A DNA stretch of 64,000 nt from Gemmatimonadaceae bacterium (lineage in GTDB: Bacteria > Gemmatimonadota > Gemmatimonadetes > Gemmatimonadales > Gemmatimonadaceae). The stretch covers positions 1,271,192 through 1,335,191 of the forward strand of contig JAHBVT010000001.1 in NCBI GenBank assembly GCA_019637355.1. Reading direction: 5' to 3'. Every line of letters begins with the position of its first letter. The stretch's first letter is position 1. This document shows, in pieces, positions 28,994 through 36,206 of the stretch. The position numbers were made by a program, and so were the translations under genes. Under the pieces are notes generated by a model. The model had not been told where the DNA came from, made no database searches, and saw nothing but the letters and a program-made list of their open reading frames with translations.

Positions 28994-29446
28994 CTAGACG
29001 CCCTTCGCCGCCAGCAACTCCATAAACTGCTTGGGCTCCGTCAAGCCCATCAGCTTCTCCGGCACCTCGGCGTCCTTGGAGAACTGGGCAATCTTGCCCA
29101 GCACCGGGAGGTACTGGTTGGAGACCTCCAGCGGCGGCGCGACGATGAGGAAGAAGAAGTGCACTGGCTTGTCGTCGAGGGCCTTGAAGTCGACGCCGGC
29201 CTTCTTGCGGCCGAAGGCCACGCGCAGGTTGCTCACGACCATCGAGCGGCAGTGGGGGATGGCGATGCCGCGCCCCATCCCGGTGGAGCCAAGCTGCTCG
29301 CGCCGCTTGAGCATCTTGAAGAGCGTCGCCTCGTCCTTCTCGTTGAGGCGCAGGAGCCCGATGAGCTCCTTGAGGATGTCGTCCTTGCTGCTGCTTGCGA
29401 GATCCAGTTGGATCGCGTCTTCGGCGAAGAATTCCCTGAGTTCCAT
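28994..29446 (-). CDS. PTS EIIA domain protein, fructose/nitrogen (PtsN) type
   Basis: Single-domain EIIA of 150 residues. The phosphorylatable histidine is His65 in GRGIAIPHCRS, following GSTGMGRG. The FGRKKAGVDFKALDDKPVHFFFLIVAPP stretch is typical of EIIA-Fru/Ntr. No EIIB/EIIC, HPr or EI lies nearby, so a regulatory role like PtsN is more likely than sugar uptake. It is divergent from dusB, and its own promoter ends six bases before the ATG. Confidence 0.9.
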   Translation of the reverse strand: MELREFFAEDAIQLDLASSSKDDILKELIGLLRLNEKDEATLFKMLKRREQLGSTGMGRGIAIPHCRSMVVSNLRVAFGRKKAGVDFKALDDKPVHFFFLIVAPPLEVSNQYLPVLGKIAQFSKDAEVPEKLMGLTEPKQFMELLAAKGV

Positions 29447-29452
29447 CCCGCT

Positions 29453-29481
29453 ATTCTAACGGGGGGCCGGAAGGGCGTCAA
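29453..29481 (-). promoter_or_regulatory. Promoter of the PTS EIIA gene, leaderless arrangement
   Basis: On the minus strand TTGACG (29476-29481) and TAGAAT (29453-29458) are separated by exactly 17 bases, near-consensus sigma70 elements. Only six bases lie between the -10 box and the ATG at 29446, so transcription should begin at or within the start codon. There is no room for a Shine-Dalgarno sequence. Confidence 0.7.
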
Positions 29482-29490
29482 ATCGTGATA

Positions 29491-29519
29491 TTGCAAGCGT
29501 TTGGGGCGCCTCCTACCTT
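29491..29519 (+). promoter_or_regulatory. Promoter of dusB, leaderless arrangement
   Basis: TTGCAA (29491-29496), a 17-base spacer, then TACCTT (29514-29519). The dusB ATG is at 29527, seven bases after the -10 box, which predicts a leaderless transcript. It is divergent from the PTS gene promoter, with the two -35 boxes ten bases apart. Confidence 0.6.
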
Positions 29520-29526
29520 TCCCTAG

Positions 29527-30525
29527 ATGCGCTTCCCGTACCCCACAGGCCCCTCGGCCGTCCCCGTCTTCCTGGCCCCGATGGCAGGCGTCTCGGAATC
29601 TCCGTTCCGACGCCTCTGCCGGGCCTGGGGCGCGGACGTGGTGGTGACGGAGTTCCTCTCGGCCGAAGGCATCCGCCGGGAGAACGAGGCGACCCTCTCC
29701 AAGCTGCGCTTCACGCCCGACGAGCATCCCATCGGCGTGCAGATCTTCGGCGCCGAGCCGGACGCGATGCGCGAGGCGGCCGCGCTGGTCACGGACGTCT
29801 TCCAGCCGGACTACATCGACATCAACTTCGGCTGCCCGGTGAAGAAGGTCGTCAAGCGCAACGGCGGCTCGGGTTGCCTTCGCGACCTCGACCTCGTGCA
29901 GCGGGTGATCCGTGCGGTGATCTCCGGGACCACGCTCCCGGTGACGGTGAAGATCCGCAGCGGCTGGAACGAAGAGATGCGGGACCCGGTGCGTATCGCC
30001 CTCAAGTGCCAAGAGGCCGGCGCCCGGGCGATCGCCTTGCACCCGCGTACGCGCACGCAGATGTACACGGGGCAGGCCCGCTGGGAAGAGATCGCGCGGG
30101 TGAAGGAGGCGGTGGACGTGCCGGTCATCGGCAACGGCGACATCAAGACCGCCGCCGACGCGTACCGGATGCATCGCGAGACGGGCTGCGACGCGGTGAT
30201 GATCGCGCGCGGTTCGTTCGGGCAGCCGTGGATCTTCCGTCAGGCGCGCGCGCTGCTGGACGGCCGGCCGATGCCGGCGGCGCCGGGCGTGGAGGAGCGA
30301 TTCAAGATTGCGCTCGACCACGCGCGGATGGTCCAGTCCTACGAGGCAGACCCGATCGGCGCGGCGCTGGAGTTCCGCAAGCACCTCGGCTGGTACGTGA
30401 AGGGTCTGCCCAACTCGGCCGACCTCCGCAAGAAGCTGCACGCGGTGAACTCCTTCGACGAAGTCGAGGGCATCTTCGCCGAGTATCTCGCCAGCGACTG
30501 GATGCGTTCGGCGGAGGCGGCGTGA
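29527..30525 (+). CDS. dusB: tRNA-dihydrouridine synthase (DusB type)
   Basis: FMN enzyme that reduces uridines in the tRNA D-loop. The product is 332 residues. The barrel start APMAGVSESPFRRLC and VQIFGAEPDAM are followed by DINFGCPVKKVVKRNGGSGCL (catalytic Cys in GSGCL), TVKIRSGW, ALHPRTRTQMYTG and GNGDIKTAADA. A C-terminal helical tRNA-binding domain completes it. It is coupled to larB by a GTGA overlap. Confidence 0.95.
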   Translation: MRFPYPTGPSAVPVFLAPMAGVSESPFRRLCRAWGADVVVTEFLSAEGIRRENEATLSKLRFTPDEHPIGVQIFGAEPDAMREAAALVTDVFQPDYIDINFGCPVKKVVKRNGGSGCLRDLDLVQRVIRAVISGTTLPVTVKIRSGWNEEMRDPVRIALKCQEAGARAIALHPRTRTQMYTGQARWEEIARVKEAVDVPVIGNGDIKTAADAYRMHRETGCDAVMIARGSFGQPWIFRQARALLDGRPMPAAPGVEERFKIALDHARMVQSYEADPIGAALEFRKHLGWYVKGLPNSADLRKKLHAVNSFDEVEGIFAEYLASDWMRSAEAA

Positions 30526-31271
30526 GGCGCGACCGCGTGCGGGAGATGCTGGCGGCGGTGGCGGACGGGCGGCTTCCAGTGGAGGCCGCCCTCTCGCAAC
30601 TGGACGATGCGCCGGTGGACGAACTCGGGTTCGCGACGCTCGATCGGCACCGCGCGCTGCGGCAGGGCTTTCCCGAGGTGGTGTTCGGGCAGGGTAAGCT
30701 CGCGGAGCAGATCGTGGCGATCTGCGAGCGGCTCGCAGCACACGGCGACGGCTTCCTCGTGACGCGCACGGAGGCTGCCGCCCGCGCGGCGCTGCAGCGG
30801 CGCTGGCCGGGCGTCGAGGTGAACGAGGCCGGACGCACCGTGCTGCTGCGCGGTGGCACGCCGCCGGCAAAGGGGACGCGGCCGGTGGTCATCGTGACGG
30901 CGGGGACCAGCGATCTCCCGGTGGCGGAGGAGGCAGCGGCGACGCTGGATGCGTTCGGGCATCCGGTGCTGCGCGTGACCGATGTTGGCGTGGCCGGCAT
31001 CCATCGCATTCTCTCGCAGCGGGACACGTTGCACGGCGCAGCGGTGGTGATTGTCGTCGCGGGAATGGACGGCGCGCTTCCGTCGGTGGTCGGCGGGCTG
31101 GTGCGCGTGCCGGTGATCGCGGTGCCGACGAGTGTCGGCTATGGCGCGGCCTTCGACGGGCTGGCGCCGTTGCTCACGATGCTCAACTCCTGCGCCGCTG
31201 GCGTCACCGTGTGCAACATCGACAATGGCTTCGGCGCGGCGGTGGCGGCGTCGCGGATTCTCGCGGGCTGA
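30522..31271 (+). CDS. larB: LarB-type nickel-pincer cofactor biosynthesis protein
   Basis: LarB carboxylates and hydrolyses nicotinic acid adenine dinucleotide in the pathway to the nickel-pincer cofactor of lactate racemase. The product is 249 residues. An N-terminal helical part (DRVREMLAAVADGRLPVEAALSQL) precedes FATLDRHRALRQGFPEVVFGQGK. The C-terminal AIR-carboxylase-like fold shows VIVTAGTSDLPVAEEA, AGMDGALPSVVGGLV and AVPTSVGYGAAFDGL. The GTG start overlaps dusB. LarC, LarE and LarA are absent from the window. Confidence 0.9.
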   Translation: MRRDRVREMLAAVADGRLPVEAALSQLDDAPVDELGFATLDRHRALRQGFPEVVFGQGKLAEQIVAICERLAAHGDGFLVTRTEAAARAALQRRWPGVEVNEAGRTVLLRGGTPPAKGTRPVVIVTAGTSDLPVAEEAAATLDAFGHPVLRVTDVGVAGIHRILSQRDTLHGAAVVIVVAGMDGALPSVVGGLVRVPVIAVPTSVGYGAAFDGLAPLLTMLNSCAAGVTVCNIDNGFGAAVAASRILAG

Positions 31272-31274
31272 GTG

Positions 31275-32915
31275 ATGGCCTGGGTCTTCGTCCTGGCGGC
31301 GGCGGCGGCGGCCGGCGTGGCGTGGTGGTGGCTGCGCCAGCGCCGAGCGCTGCGGGCCCCGGTTGCGCCACCGCACGTGAGCGGCGGGGCGCGCCCGCTG
31401 GCACGCAGCAGCGGCGGGCACGGCGTGGACACCCGTCTGCTGCTCGACGCGTTCCGGTCGGACGAACAGCCCGTCCCGGCGGACGCTGAGCGCGAAGACC
31501 GCACGATGCTGATTCGCCTGTTGCAGCTGGTGGCGCATCAGGCGGGCGCGGATGAGGCCGTCCTGTGGGAGCCGCACGAGGAAGACGGGGGTCACCTGCT
31601 GGCCTCGGCGTGGTCGCGGGGCGTTGAGCCACCGGCGCTCGACTCCTCGGCGCGTCTGCTGATGGAGCTCGCGGCCTCGGAGCAGCGGACGACGTTCAAT
31701 CCCGACGGTGCAGCCCTGCGCATCGCCGCGGTGGGCGTGACGGTGAATCAGGGCCGAGGGGCGGTGACGCTGCACTTCCGCGAGGCACCGGCCTTGCCGC
31801 GCACGACGATTCTCGACGCGCTCGAGCGCTGCGCCCTGGAAGTCGCGTCGCGGCACGAACTCCTGCGGACGCGCGCCTCGCTCGCCAGATCCAACAAGCG
31901 ACTGCGCTCGATGATTCGCGCCGCGACGACGTTCCAAGCCAGCCGTGACAGCCTCGGCTTGGAGGCGATGCTCGTAGACCACGCCGGGGCGGTCACGGGC
32001 GCCACGTGGTGCGCGCTCGTGCGGGGGAACCGTGAACGCGAGGTCCCGACGGTGGTCCGCACCAGCTCAACGGTCGATGGGGAGTTTCATCCCTTCCCCC
32101 AGCACAGCACCGCCCGGCGCGGCACGGTGGTGGGGGACGTCTTCGCGACCGGTGACGCAAAGATCATCGGTGACACGCGCCCCCTCATCAGCGCGAAGGA
32201 TTCCGTCTTCGACGACACGACGCTGTCGAATCGGGTCCGTGCGTTTGCGGCGGTGCCGATTCGCCGCTCGGCGAACGACCAGGTCATCGGCGTGCTTGTC
32301 TTGGGTCACGAGGAGCGCAACGGCATTGGACAGGCCGATGCCTACGCGGCCAACGACCTGAGCACCATCGCCGCGGGTGCGCTGGACACCGCCTGGGCCT
32401 ACGCCGACGCGAACGAGCGGGCCAAGACCGACCAGCTCACGGGCCTGCCGAACCGCCGCGCCTTCGATGAGGAGTTCGCGCGAATGATCAGCGAGACCGA
32501 CCGCTACGGCGGGTCGGCGGCGCTCGTGATCGTGGACGTCGATCACTTCAAGAAGGTGAACGACACTTACGGCCACGACGCGGGTGACCACGTGTTGAAG
32601 CGGGTGGGCGCGGCACTCAGCGCTGAGCGTCGCGGCACTGACCGCTTGTCGCGGCTCGGGGGCGAGGAGCTGGCGCTCCTGCTGTTCCAGACCGACCGCG
32701 AGGGCGCGATCGGGGTGGCGGAGCGCTGCCGCCAAGCGATTGCGGATATGGCCGTGCGCACGTCGATCGGTGTGATCCAAGTGACCGCGAGCTTCGGCGT
32801 CGCGATGTACACCGCGCGCTCCGGTGGGGCGGGGGCGCTCTTCGACCGCGCGGACCAGGCGCTGTACCAGGCCAAGCACGGGGGAAGGAACCTCGTCGTG
32901 GTCGCCGAGCCGTAG
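31275..32915 (+). CDS. GGDEF diguanylate cyclase with membrane anchor and GAF-like sensor
   Basis: Predicted to make cyclic di-GMP from two GTP. The product is 546 residues. One N-terminal transmembrane helix (WVFVLAAAAAAGVAWWWL) comes first, then a linker, two GAF-like regions (roughly 75-190 and 215-365), and a GGDEF domain from about 385. The active site reads GGEEL at 462-466, with Leu where Phe is usual. The product-inhibition site RxxD is present as RGTD, five residues upstream. Catalytic residues D/NxxGH-like (GHDAGD) are also present. The GTG at 31272 is an alternative start one codon earlier. It follows larB directly. Confidence 0.92.
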   Translation: MAWVFVLAAAAAAGVAWWWLRQRRALRAPVAPPHVSGGARPLARSSGGHGVDTRLLLDAFRSDEQPVPADAEREDRTMLIRLLQLVAHQAGADEAVLWEPHEEDGGHLLASAWSRGVEPPALDSSARLLMELAASEQRTTFNPDGAALRIAAVGVTVNQGRGAVTLHFREAPALPRTTILDALERCALEVASRHELLRTRASLARSNKRLRSMIRAATTFQASRDSLGLEAMLVDHAGAVTGATWCALVRGNREREVPTVVRTSSTVDGEFHPFPQHSTARRGTVVGDVFATGDAKIIGDTRPLISAKDSVFDDTTLSNRVRAFAAVPIRRSANDQVIGVLVLGHEERNGIGQADAYAANDLSTIAAGALDTAWAYADANERAKTDQLTGLPNRRAFDEEFARMISETDRYGGSAALVIVDVDHFKKVNDTYGHDAGDHVLKRVGAALSAERRGTDRLSRLGGEELALLLFQTDREGAIGVAERCRQAIADMAVRTSIGVIQVTASFGVAMYTARSGGAGALFDRADQALYQAKHGGRNLVVVAEP

Positions 32916-32923
32916 GGCGGGCG

Positions 32924-32953
32924 GGGACAAATCGGGGCCGCTAGGTGTATATT
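32924..32953 (+). promoter_or_regulatory. Probable ssrA promoter
   Basis: TATATT at 32948-32953 is a strong -10 box about 15 bases before the mature tmRNA 5' end. GGGACA at 32924-32929, 18 bases upstream, is a modest -35 match. Confidence 0.5.
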
Positions 32954-32967
32954 CCCCGTGTAGCACA

Positions 32968-33324
32968 GGGGGCGACTGGTTTCGATTGTGTAGGTGGCTC
33001 TATGGCTGCGCGCCGAGGTCCTCGGGTCCCTCGCAAAACCCTCGGGAAATTCCAACTGCGAACAACAACTTCGCTCTCGCTGCGTAAAGCCTAGCTTTAC
33101 CGTAGCAGTGCCTGAGAGGAAGCCCTGCCCGGGGCGTCACTCAGGTATCGCAATTCCGGGCTGGTCAAACGGCGTGCCCACCGCCGGCTGACGAGATTCA
33201 GATGGGATCATCCGTGCGACGGCGGCCACTCGGCCAGCGCCCGGAAACATCAATTGAGTGGCTACGCGCGTAGACGCTGTGGAAGATCTTATGCAAGACG
33301 AGGGTTCGAATCCCTCCGCCTCCA
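32968..33324 (+). ncRNA. ssrA: Transfer-messenger RNA (tmRNA)
   Basis: Rescues stalled ribosomes and tags incomplete proteins. The tRNA-like half is clear: the acceptor strand GGGGGCG (32968-32974) pairs with CGCCTCC (33317-33323), with discriminator A at 33324. The T-arm GGGTTCGAATCCC is at 33302-33314. The 5' GCGACTGGTTTCGA segment is diagnostic. The tag frame GCG AAC AAC AAC TTC GCT CTC GCT GCG TAA (33058-33087) encodes ANNNFALAA. CCA is not encoded and must be added. The molecule is about 357 bases, with space for the usual pseudoknots after the tag. Confidence 0.97.
33058..33087 (+). other. tmRNA proteolysis-tag reading frame
   Basis: The resume codon is probably GCG at 33058, and the frame ends at TAA 33085-33087. 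The peptide A-N-N-N-F-A-L-A-A has the A-L-A-A end recognised by ClpXP/ClpAP-type proteases in known systems. The first residues differ from the E. coli A-N-D-E-N-Y tag. Confidence 0.85.
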
Positions 33325-33337
33325 CTGTGGTGAGTTA

Positions 33338-33364
33338 GGACGGATGACGGATGACGGATGATGG
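33338..33364. repeat. GGATGACG-family repeat after ssrA
   Basis: Three tandem GGATGACG-like units beginning GGACGGATGACG. It is the same family as 12094, 13309 and 46715, but here there is no inverted partner. It lies between ssrA and the following terminator hairpin. Confidence 0.7.
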
Positions 33365-33395
33365 AAGGGGTGCTGAGCAATGCTCGGTACCCCTT
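33365..33395. terminator. Terminator-like hairpin between ssrA and the ars operon
   Basis: AAGGGGTGCTGAGCA (33365-33379) pairs, with small mismatches, with TGCTCGGTACCCCTT (33381-33395). A T-containing sequence follows on the plus strand. It sits between convergent ssrA and arsO and could serve both directions. Confidence 0.65.
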
Positions 33396-33422
33396 TCGTC
33401 TTAAGTGCTCCGCTTTCTTTCT

Positions 33423-34472
33423 CTAGCTCAGCGTCTTGGTCACGGCATCCACCACGGCCTTTGCCGCGCGGCCGGCACCGACGAGGGTCGCGCTGGCGAA
33501 GCCGGTCCAGTTACCGTAGCCGAGCGGAAAGAGTCTGGGATGCGCCGCCGCGTGCAGGCCGTCCATCTCCAGCCGGCCGCGCTCGTTTGGCGTCGCGAGC
33601 GGGGCGAGGTGGTCCAATGCCGGACGGAAGCCGGTCGCGAGGATGATTGCGTCCACGGCGCTCGACGAGCCGTCCGGCCACTGCACGCCGTTCGCCGTGA
33701 GCTGCGTGAAGAGCGGACGTGCCTCCAGCAGGCCGCGCTCGCGGATCGCACGGACGCTTTCGACCATCACGATGTCGCCGAGGGAACGGGGCGGCGGCGG
33801 GGTGCGTCCTTCCTTGATGGCTTGGTATCGCACGGTCGCCTGATCAAAGAGTACCTGCCCATCAACGTCATCCGGCAGGAAGACCGGGGGCTCCTGCGTC
33901 ACCCACTGCACGTCGGCGTGGTCCACGAGGTCCGCGAAGATCTGCGCCCCGGAATTGCCAGCGCCCACCACGAGGACGCGCTGGCCGGAGAAGGATGCGG
34001 GACCCGCGTGCTCCGCCGAGTGCACGATGCGGCCGGCGAACTGCTCCTGGCCGGTGAACTGCGGGCGATGCGGTCTCGACCAGGTGCCAGTGGCCGAGAT
34101 GACGGCACGCGCGACAAGCTCGCCGCCGTCCGCAAGCAACAGCCGCAGGTCCTCACCAGCGCGCTCGACGCTCCGCACCCGAACGGGCCGCCGCACCGGG
34201 AGTTCATATCGCTGCTCGTATGCGGCCAGATACGCCAAGGCTTCGTCGCGCGTGGGGTAGGTGGCGGACGTCGGCGGCATCAGCCAACCCGGCAACGAGC
34301 TCCAGCGCGCCGGCGAGAAGAGTCGCAGCGAGGGCCAGGTGTGCCGCCACGCGCCGCCTGGCTCCGGTTCAGCATCGAGCAGCTGGAAGCTGAGACCGCT
34401 GCGCCGCAGGAAGTAGCCGGCGGCGAGTGCCGCTTGCCCTCCGCCGATGACGGCGACGTCCAGGTCGCTCAC
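33423..34472 (-). CDS. arsO: ArsO-type flavin-dependent monooxygenase
   Basis: FAD/NAD(P)H two-dinucleotide-fold monooxygenase of 349 residues, of the type found in arsenic operons. The FAD motif GGGQAALAAGYFLRR is at the N-terminus. The FMO-like ATGTWSRPHRP follows, then the NAD(P)H motif VVGAGNSGAQIF near residue 170 and the C-terminal ATGFRPAL. Its function in arsenic operons is not firmly established; oxidation of (organo)arsenicals has been proposed. The GTG start overlaps arsN2, and it is the last gene of the operon. Confidence 0.8.
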   Translation of the reverse strand: MSDLDVAVIGGGQAALAAGYFLRRSGLSFQLLDAEPEPGGAWRHTWPSLRLFSPARWSSLPGWLMPPTSATYPTRDEALAYLAAYEQRYELPVRRPVRVRSVERAGEDLRLLLADGGELVARAVISATGTWSRPHRPQFTGQEQFAGRIVHSAEHAGPASFSGQRVLVVGAGNSGAQIFADLVDHADVQWVTQEPPVFLPDDVDGQVLFDQATVRYQAIKEGRTPPPPRSLGDIVMVESVRAIRERGLLEARPLFTQLTANGVQWPDGSSSAVDAIILATGFRPALDHLAPLATPNERGRLEMDGLHAAAHPRLFPLGYGNWTGFASATLVGAGRAAKAVVDAVTKTLS

Positions 34473-34924
34473 AGGGCGCGCAACATCACCGTGGCCGAGG
34501 CAGGGCAGGCACCCTGGAACTCGGCGGATGCGTGTACCGCCGAGGGCACCTCGTCACGCGTGACGGTGGCGAAGCCGAAGCGCGGGAACCACGCCGCGGC
34601 CGTGGTCGTGAGCAAGGTCAGGTCCACGAGTCCGCTGCGCCGTGCGTGCGCGAGCAACTCCGTCACCAACGCGTCGCCGATGCCGCTGCCGCGTAGCGAC
34701 GGGTGCACGACGGCACTGCGCAGCAGGCCGTGCCTGCCGTAGCGCTCAAGGCCGATCGCGGCGACGACCGCGCCATCGCGCTCCGCGACGAGGAAGTCGG
34801 CAAGGTCGTTCGGCACGCCATCAAGCGGCAGCGCCGCCTCGCGCAGCAAGGCTTGCACCGCGACGACGTCGTGCGCGGTGGCGGGGCGAACCTGGTCGGT
34901 GGCCTTCGGGAGTGGAGCGCTCAC
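34469..34924 (-). CDS. arsN2: ArsN2-type GNAT acetyltransferase
   Basis: GNAT-fold protein of 151 residues. The N-terminal RPATAHDVVAVQALLREAALPLDGVPNDLADFLVAE pattern is characteristic of the ArsN2 group. The acetyl-CoA loop is LRGSGIGDAL (R/Q-x-x-G-x-G/A type). Related ArsN1 proteins acetylate arsenic-containing phosphinothricin analogues; the ArsN2 substrate is less certain. The GTG at 34924 overlaps the arsM stop by four bases and gives [15 protein letters not shown], preferred over the earlier start at 34966. Confidence 0.82.
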   Translation of the reverse strand: MSAPLPKATDQVRPATAHDVVAVQALLREAALPLDGVPNDLADFLVAERDGAVVAAIGLERYGRHGLLRSAVVHPSLRGSGIGDALVTELLAHARRSGLVDLTLLTTTAAAWFPRFGFATVTRDEVPSAVHASAEFQGACPASATVMLRAL

Positions 34925-35763
34925 GCAGCGGTTCCCGGCTTGATGGCCCGCACGAACGCGCTGCAAAACGTGCCGTCGATGTCATCGGCGACGCGGTCGG
35001 CGTCCAAGCCAGACGCCTGCAGGAAGGCGCGGGCATCCTCAGCGCGATAGATGCGCGTGGGCTCCACGCTCGGCGAGACGAATCCCGCGGCATCGAGCAG
35101 CGAGACGAACTCGCGCTCTTCGAGCGCACCGGCGATGCAGCCGACCCATAGTTCCATCGAGCGACGCACGTCCGCCGGCACGTCGCCGCGCACGACGACG
35201 TCGGAGACCGCGAAGCGACCGCCGGGCCGGAGCACGCGGAAGGCCTCGCGGATCACCTGCGGCTTGTCCACGGCGAGGTTGATGACGCAGTTGGAGATGA
35301 TCACGTCGACCGAGTTGTCCGGCAGGGGAATCTGCTCGATCTGGCCCTTGAGGAAGGTCACGTTGCCGACGCCAGCAGCCTCGGCGTTCCGGCGCGCGAG
35401 GTCGAGCATTTCGTCGGTCATATCCAAGCCATAGACGTGGCCCGTGGGGCCGACGCGCTGGGCCGAGAGGAGGACGTCGATGCCGCCGCCCGAGCCGAGA
35501 TCGAGTACGGTCTCGCCGGCCCGCAGTTCGGCGAGCGCCGTCGGGTTGCCGCAACCGAGGGAGGCGAGCACGGCCGTGGCCGGGATGCCCTGGACTTCGG
35601 CGGCCTCGTAGAGGTCCGAGGTGATGGGGTCCTTGGTGTCGGAGCTGCAGCAGCTACCGCCGCCGCAGCAGGAGGAGGTCTGACCGGCGGCGACCGCTTT
35701 GGCGGTGGCGCCGTAGCGGCTGCGGACGAGGGTGTGGATGTCGGAATCAGGAGTCGTGGACAT
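34921..35763 (-). CDS. arsM: Arsenite S-adenosylmethionine methyltransferase
   Basis: Methylates As(III) to mono-, di- and trimethyl species, the last volatile. The product is 280 residues. The SAM motif is [16 protein letters not shown]. Conserved cysteines fall at Cys71 (SLGCGNP), in SNCVINLA, and in [11 protein letters not shown], matching the As(III)-binding set. An N-terminal Cys cluster at residues 32-39 (CCGGGSCC) is also present. The ATG at 35763 was chosen because the open frame upstream overlaps arsR and is not conserved. It lies 40 bases after arsR. Confidence 0.94.
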   Translation of the reverse strand: MSTTPDSDIHTLVRSRYGATAKAVAAGQTSSCCGGGSCCSSDTKDPITSDLYEAAEVQGIPATAVLASLGCGNPTALAELRAGETVLDLGSGGGIDVLLSAQRVGPTGHVYGLDMTDEMLDLARRNAEAAGVGNVTFLKGQIEQIPLPDNSVDVIISNCVINLAVDKPQVIREAFRVLRPGGRFAVSDVVVRGDVPADVRRSMELWVGCIAGALEEREFVSLLDAAGFVSPSVEPTRIYRAEDARAFLQASGLDADRVADDIDGTFCSAFVRAIKPGTAA

Positions 35764-35803
35764 TGTGCGAGGTGTGCAGGAGTGAAGTGCAAGAATGTCA
35801 GGA

Positions 35804-36142
35804 CTAGGCGCAGCAGCTGATCTCGAGTCGTCGGCTGCTGGCGACCGGCGCACGGTACGCGGCGACCGCGTGCTCCGCGTGGACGAAGGCGTCCGGCGCG
35901 AGCGTGTAATGGGACCAGCGGCCTTCCTTGCGCATCGTGACGAGCCCGGCATCGCGGAGCGTCTTGAGATGGAAGGAGAGCAGGGATTGCCCGCAGTCGA
36001 GTGCGGTCTGGAGGTCACAGACACACTGCTCACCGAGCCGGAGCAGCTCGAGGATGCGGAGGCGGCGCGGGTCTGAGAGGGCGCGGAAGAGCGTGGCGTG
36101 ACGCTCGAGGGCGCTGTCAGCTGCCGTGAAGGTCTTGGTCAT
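35804..36142 (-). CDS. arsR: ArsR-family metalloregulator
   Basis: Winged-helix repressor of 112 residues that should release DNA when As(III) binds. The family core LFRALSDPRRLRILELL comes first, with the metal-binding ELLRLGEQCVCDLQ (CxC in the alpha-3 helix). The recognition helix region is QSLLSFHLKTLRDAGLV. A C-terminal Cys pair near the end (EISCCA) may add a ligand. Its operator lies immediately upstream (36145-36168). It heads arsR-arsM-arsN2-arsO. No arsB, acr3 or arsC is present. Confidence 0.93.
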   Translation of the reverse strand: MTKTFTAADSALERHATLFRALSDPRRLRILELLRLGEQCVCDLQTALDCGQSLLSFHLKTLRDAGLVTMRKEGRWSHYTLAPDAFVHAEHAVAAYRAPVASSRRLEISCCA

Positions 36143-36144
36143 AT

Positions 36145-36168
36145 ATCAACGTATCAAGATACGTTGAT
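36145..36168 (-). promoter_or_regulatory. ars operator palindrome
   Basis: Perfect palindrome ATCAACGTATC (36145-36155), AA, GATACGTTGAT (36158-36168). It ends two bases before the arsR start codon and covers the predicted -10 region, so a bound ArsR dimer would block RNA polymerase. The ATCAA...TTGAT form is common for ArsR/SmtB sites. Confidence 0.8.
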
Positions 36169-36177
36169 GAATGTCAA
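36148..36177 (-). promoter_or_regulatory. ars operon promoter, leaderless arrangement
   Basis: On the minus strand TTGACA (36172-36177) is a perfect -35 box. TACGTT (36148-36153, 18-base spacer) or ATACGT (36149-36154, 17-base spacer) is the -10. The arsR ATG ends at 36142, so the transcript should start at the start codon. The operator spans the -10 and spacer. Confidence 0.65.
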
Positions 36178-36206
36178 GGGCGGCTGCTTCGCGGTGGATC
36201 TGGAGC

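Noticed and set aside
33302-33324. Possible separate tRNA gene (T-arm seen)
   Set aside because: The T-arm and acceptor belong to the tmRNA; there is no anticodon arm in place.
35764-36033. 90-residue N-terminal extension of arsM
   Set aside because: It runs through arsR in another frame and has no ArsM similarity.
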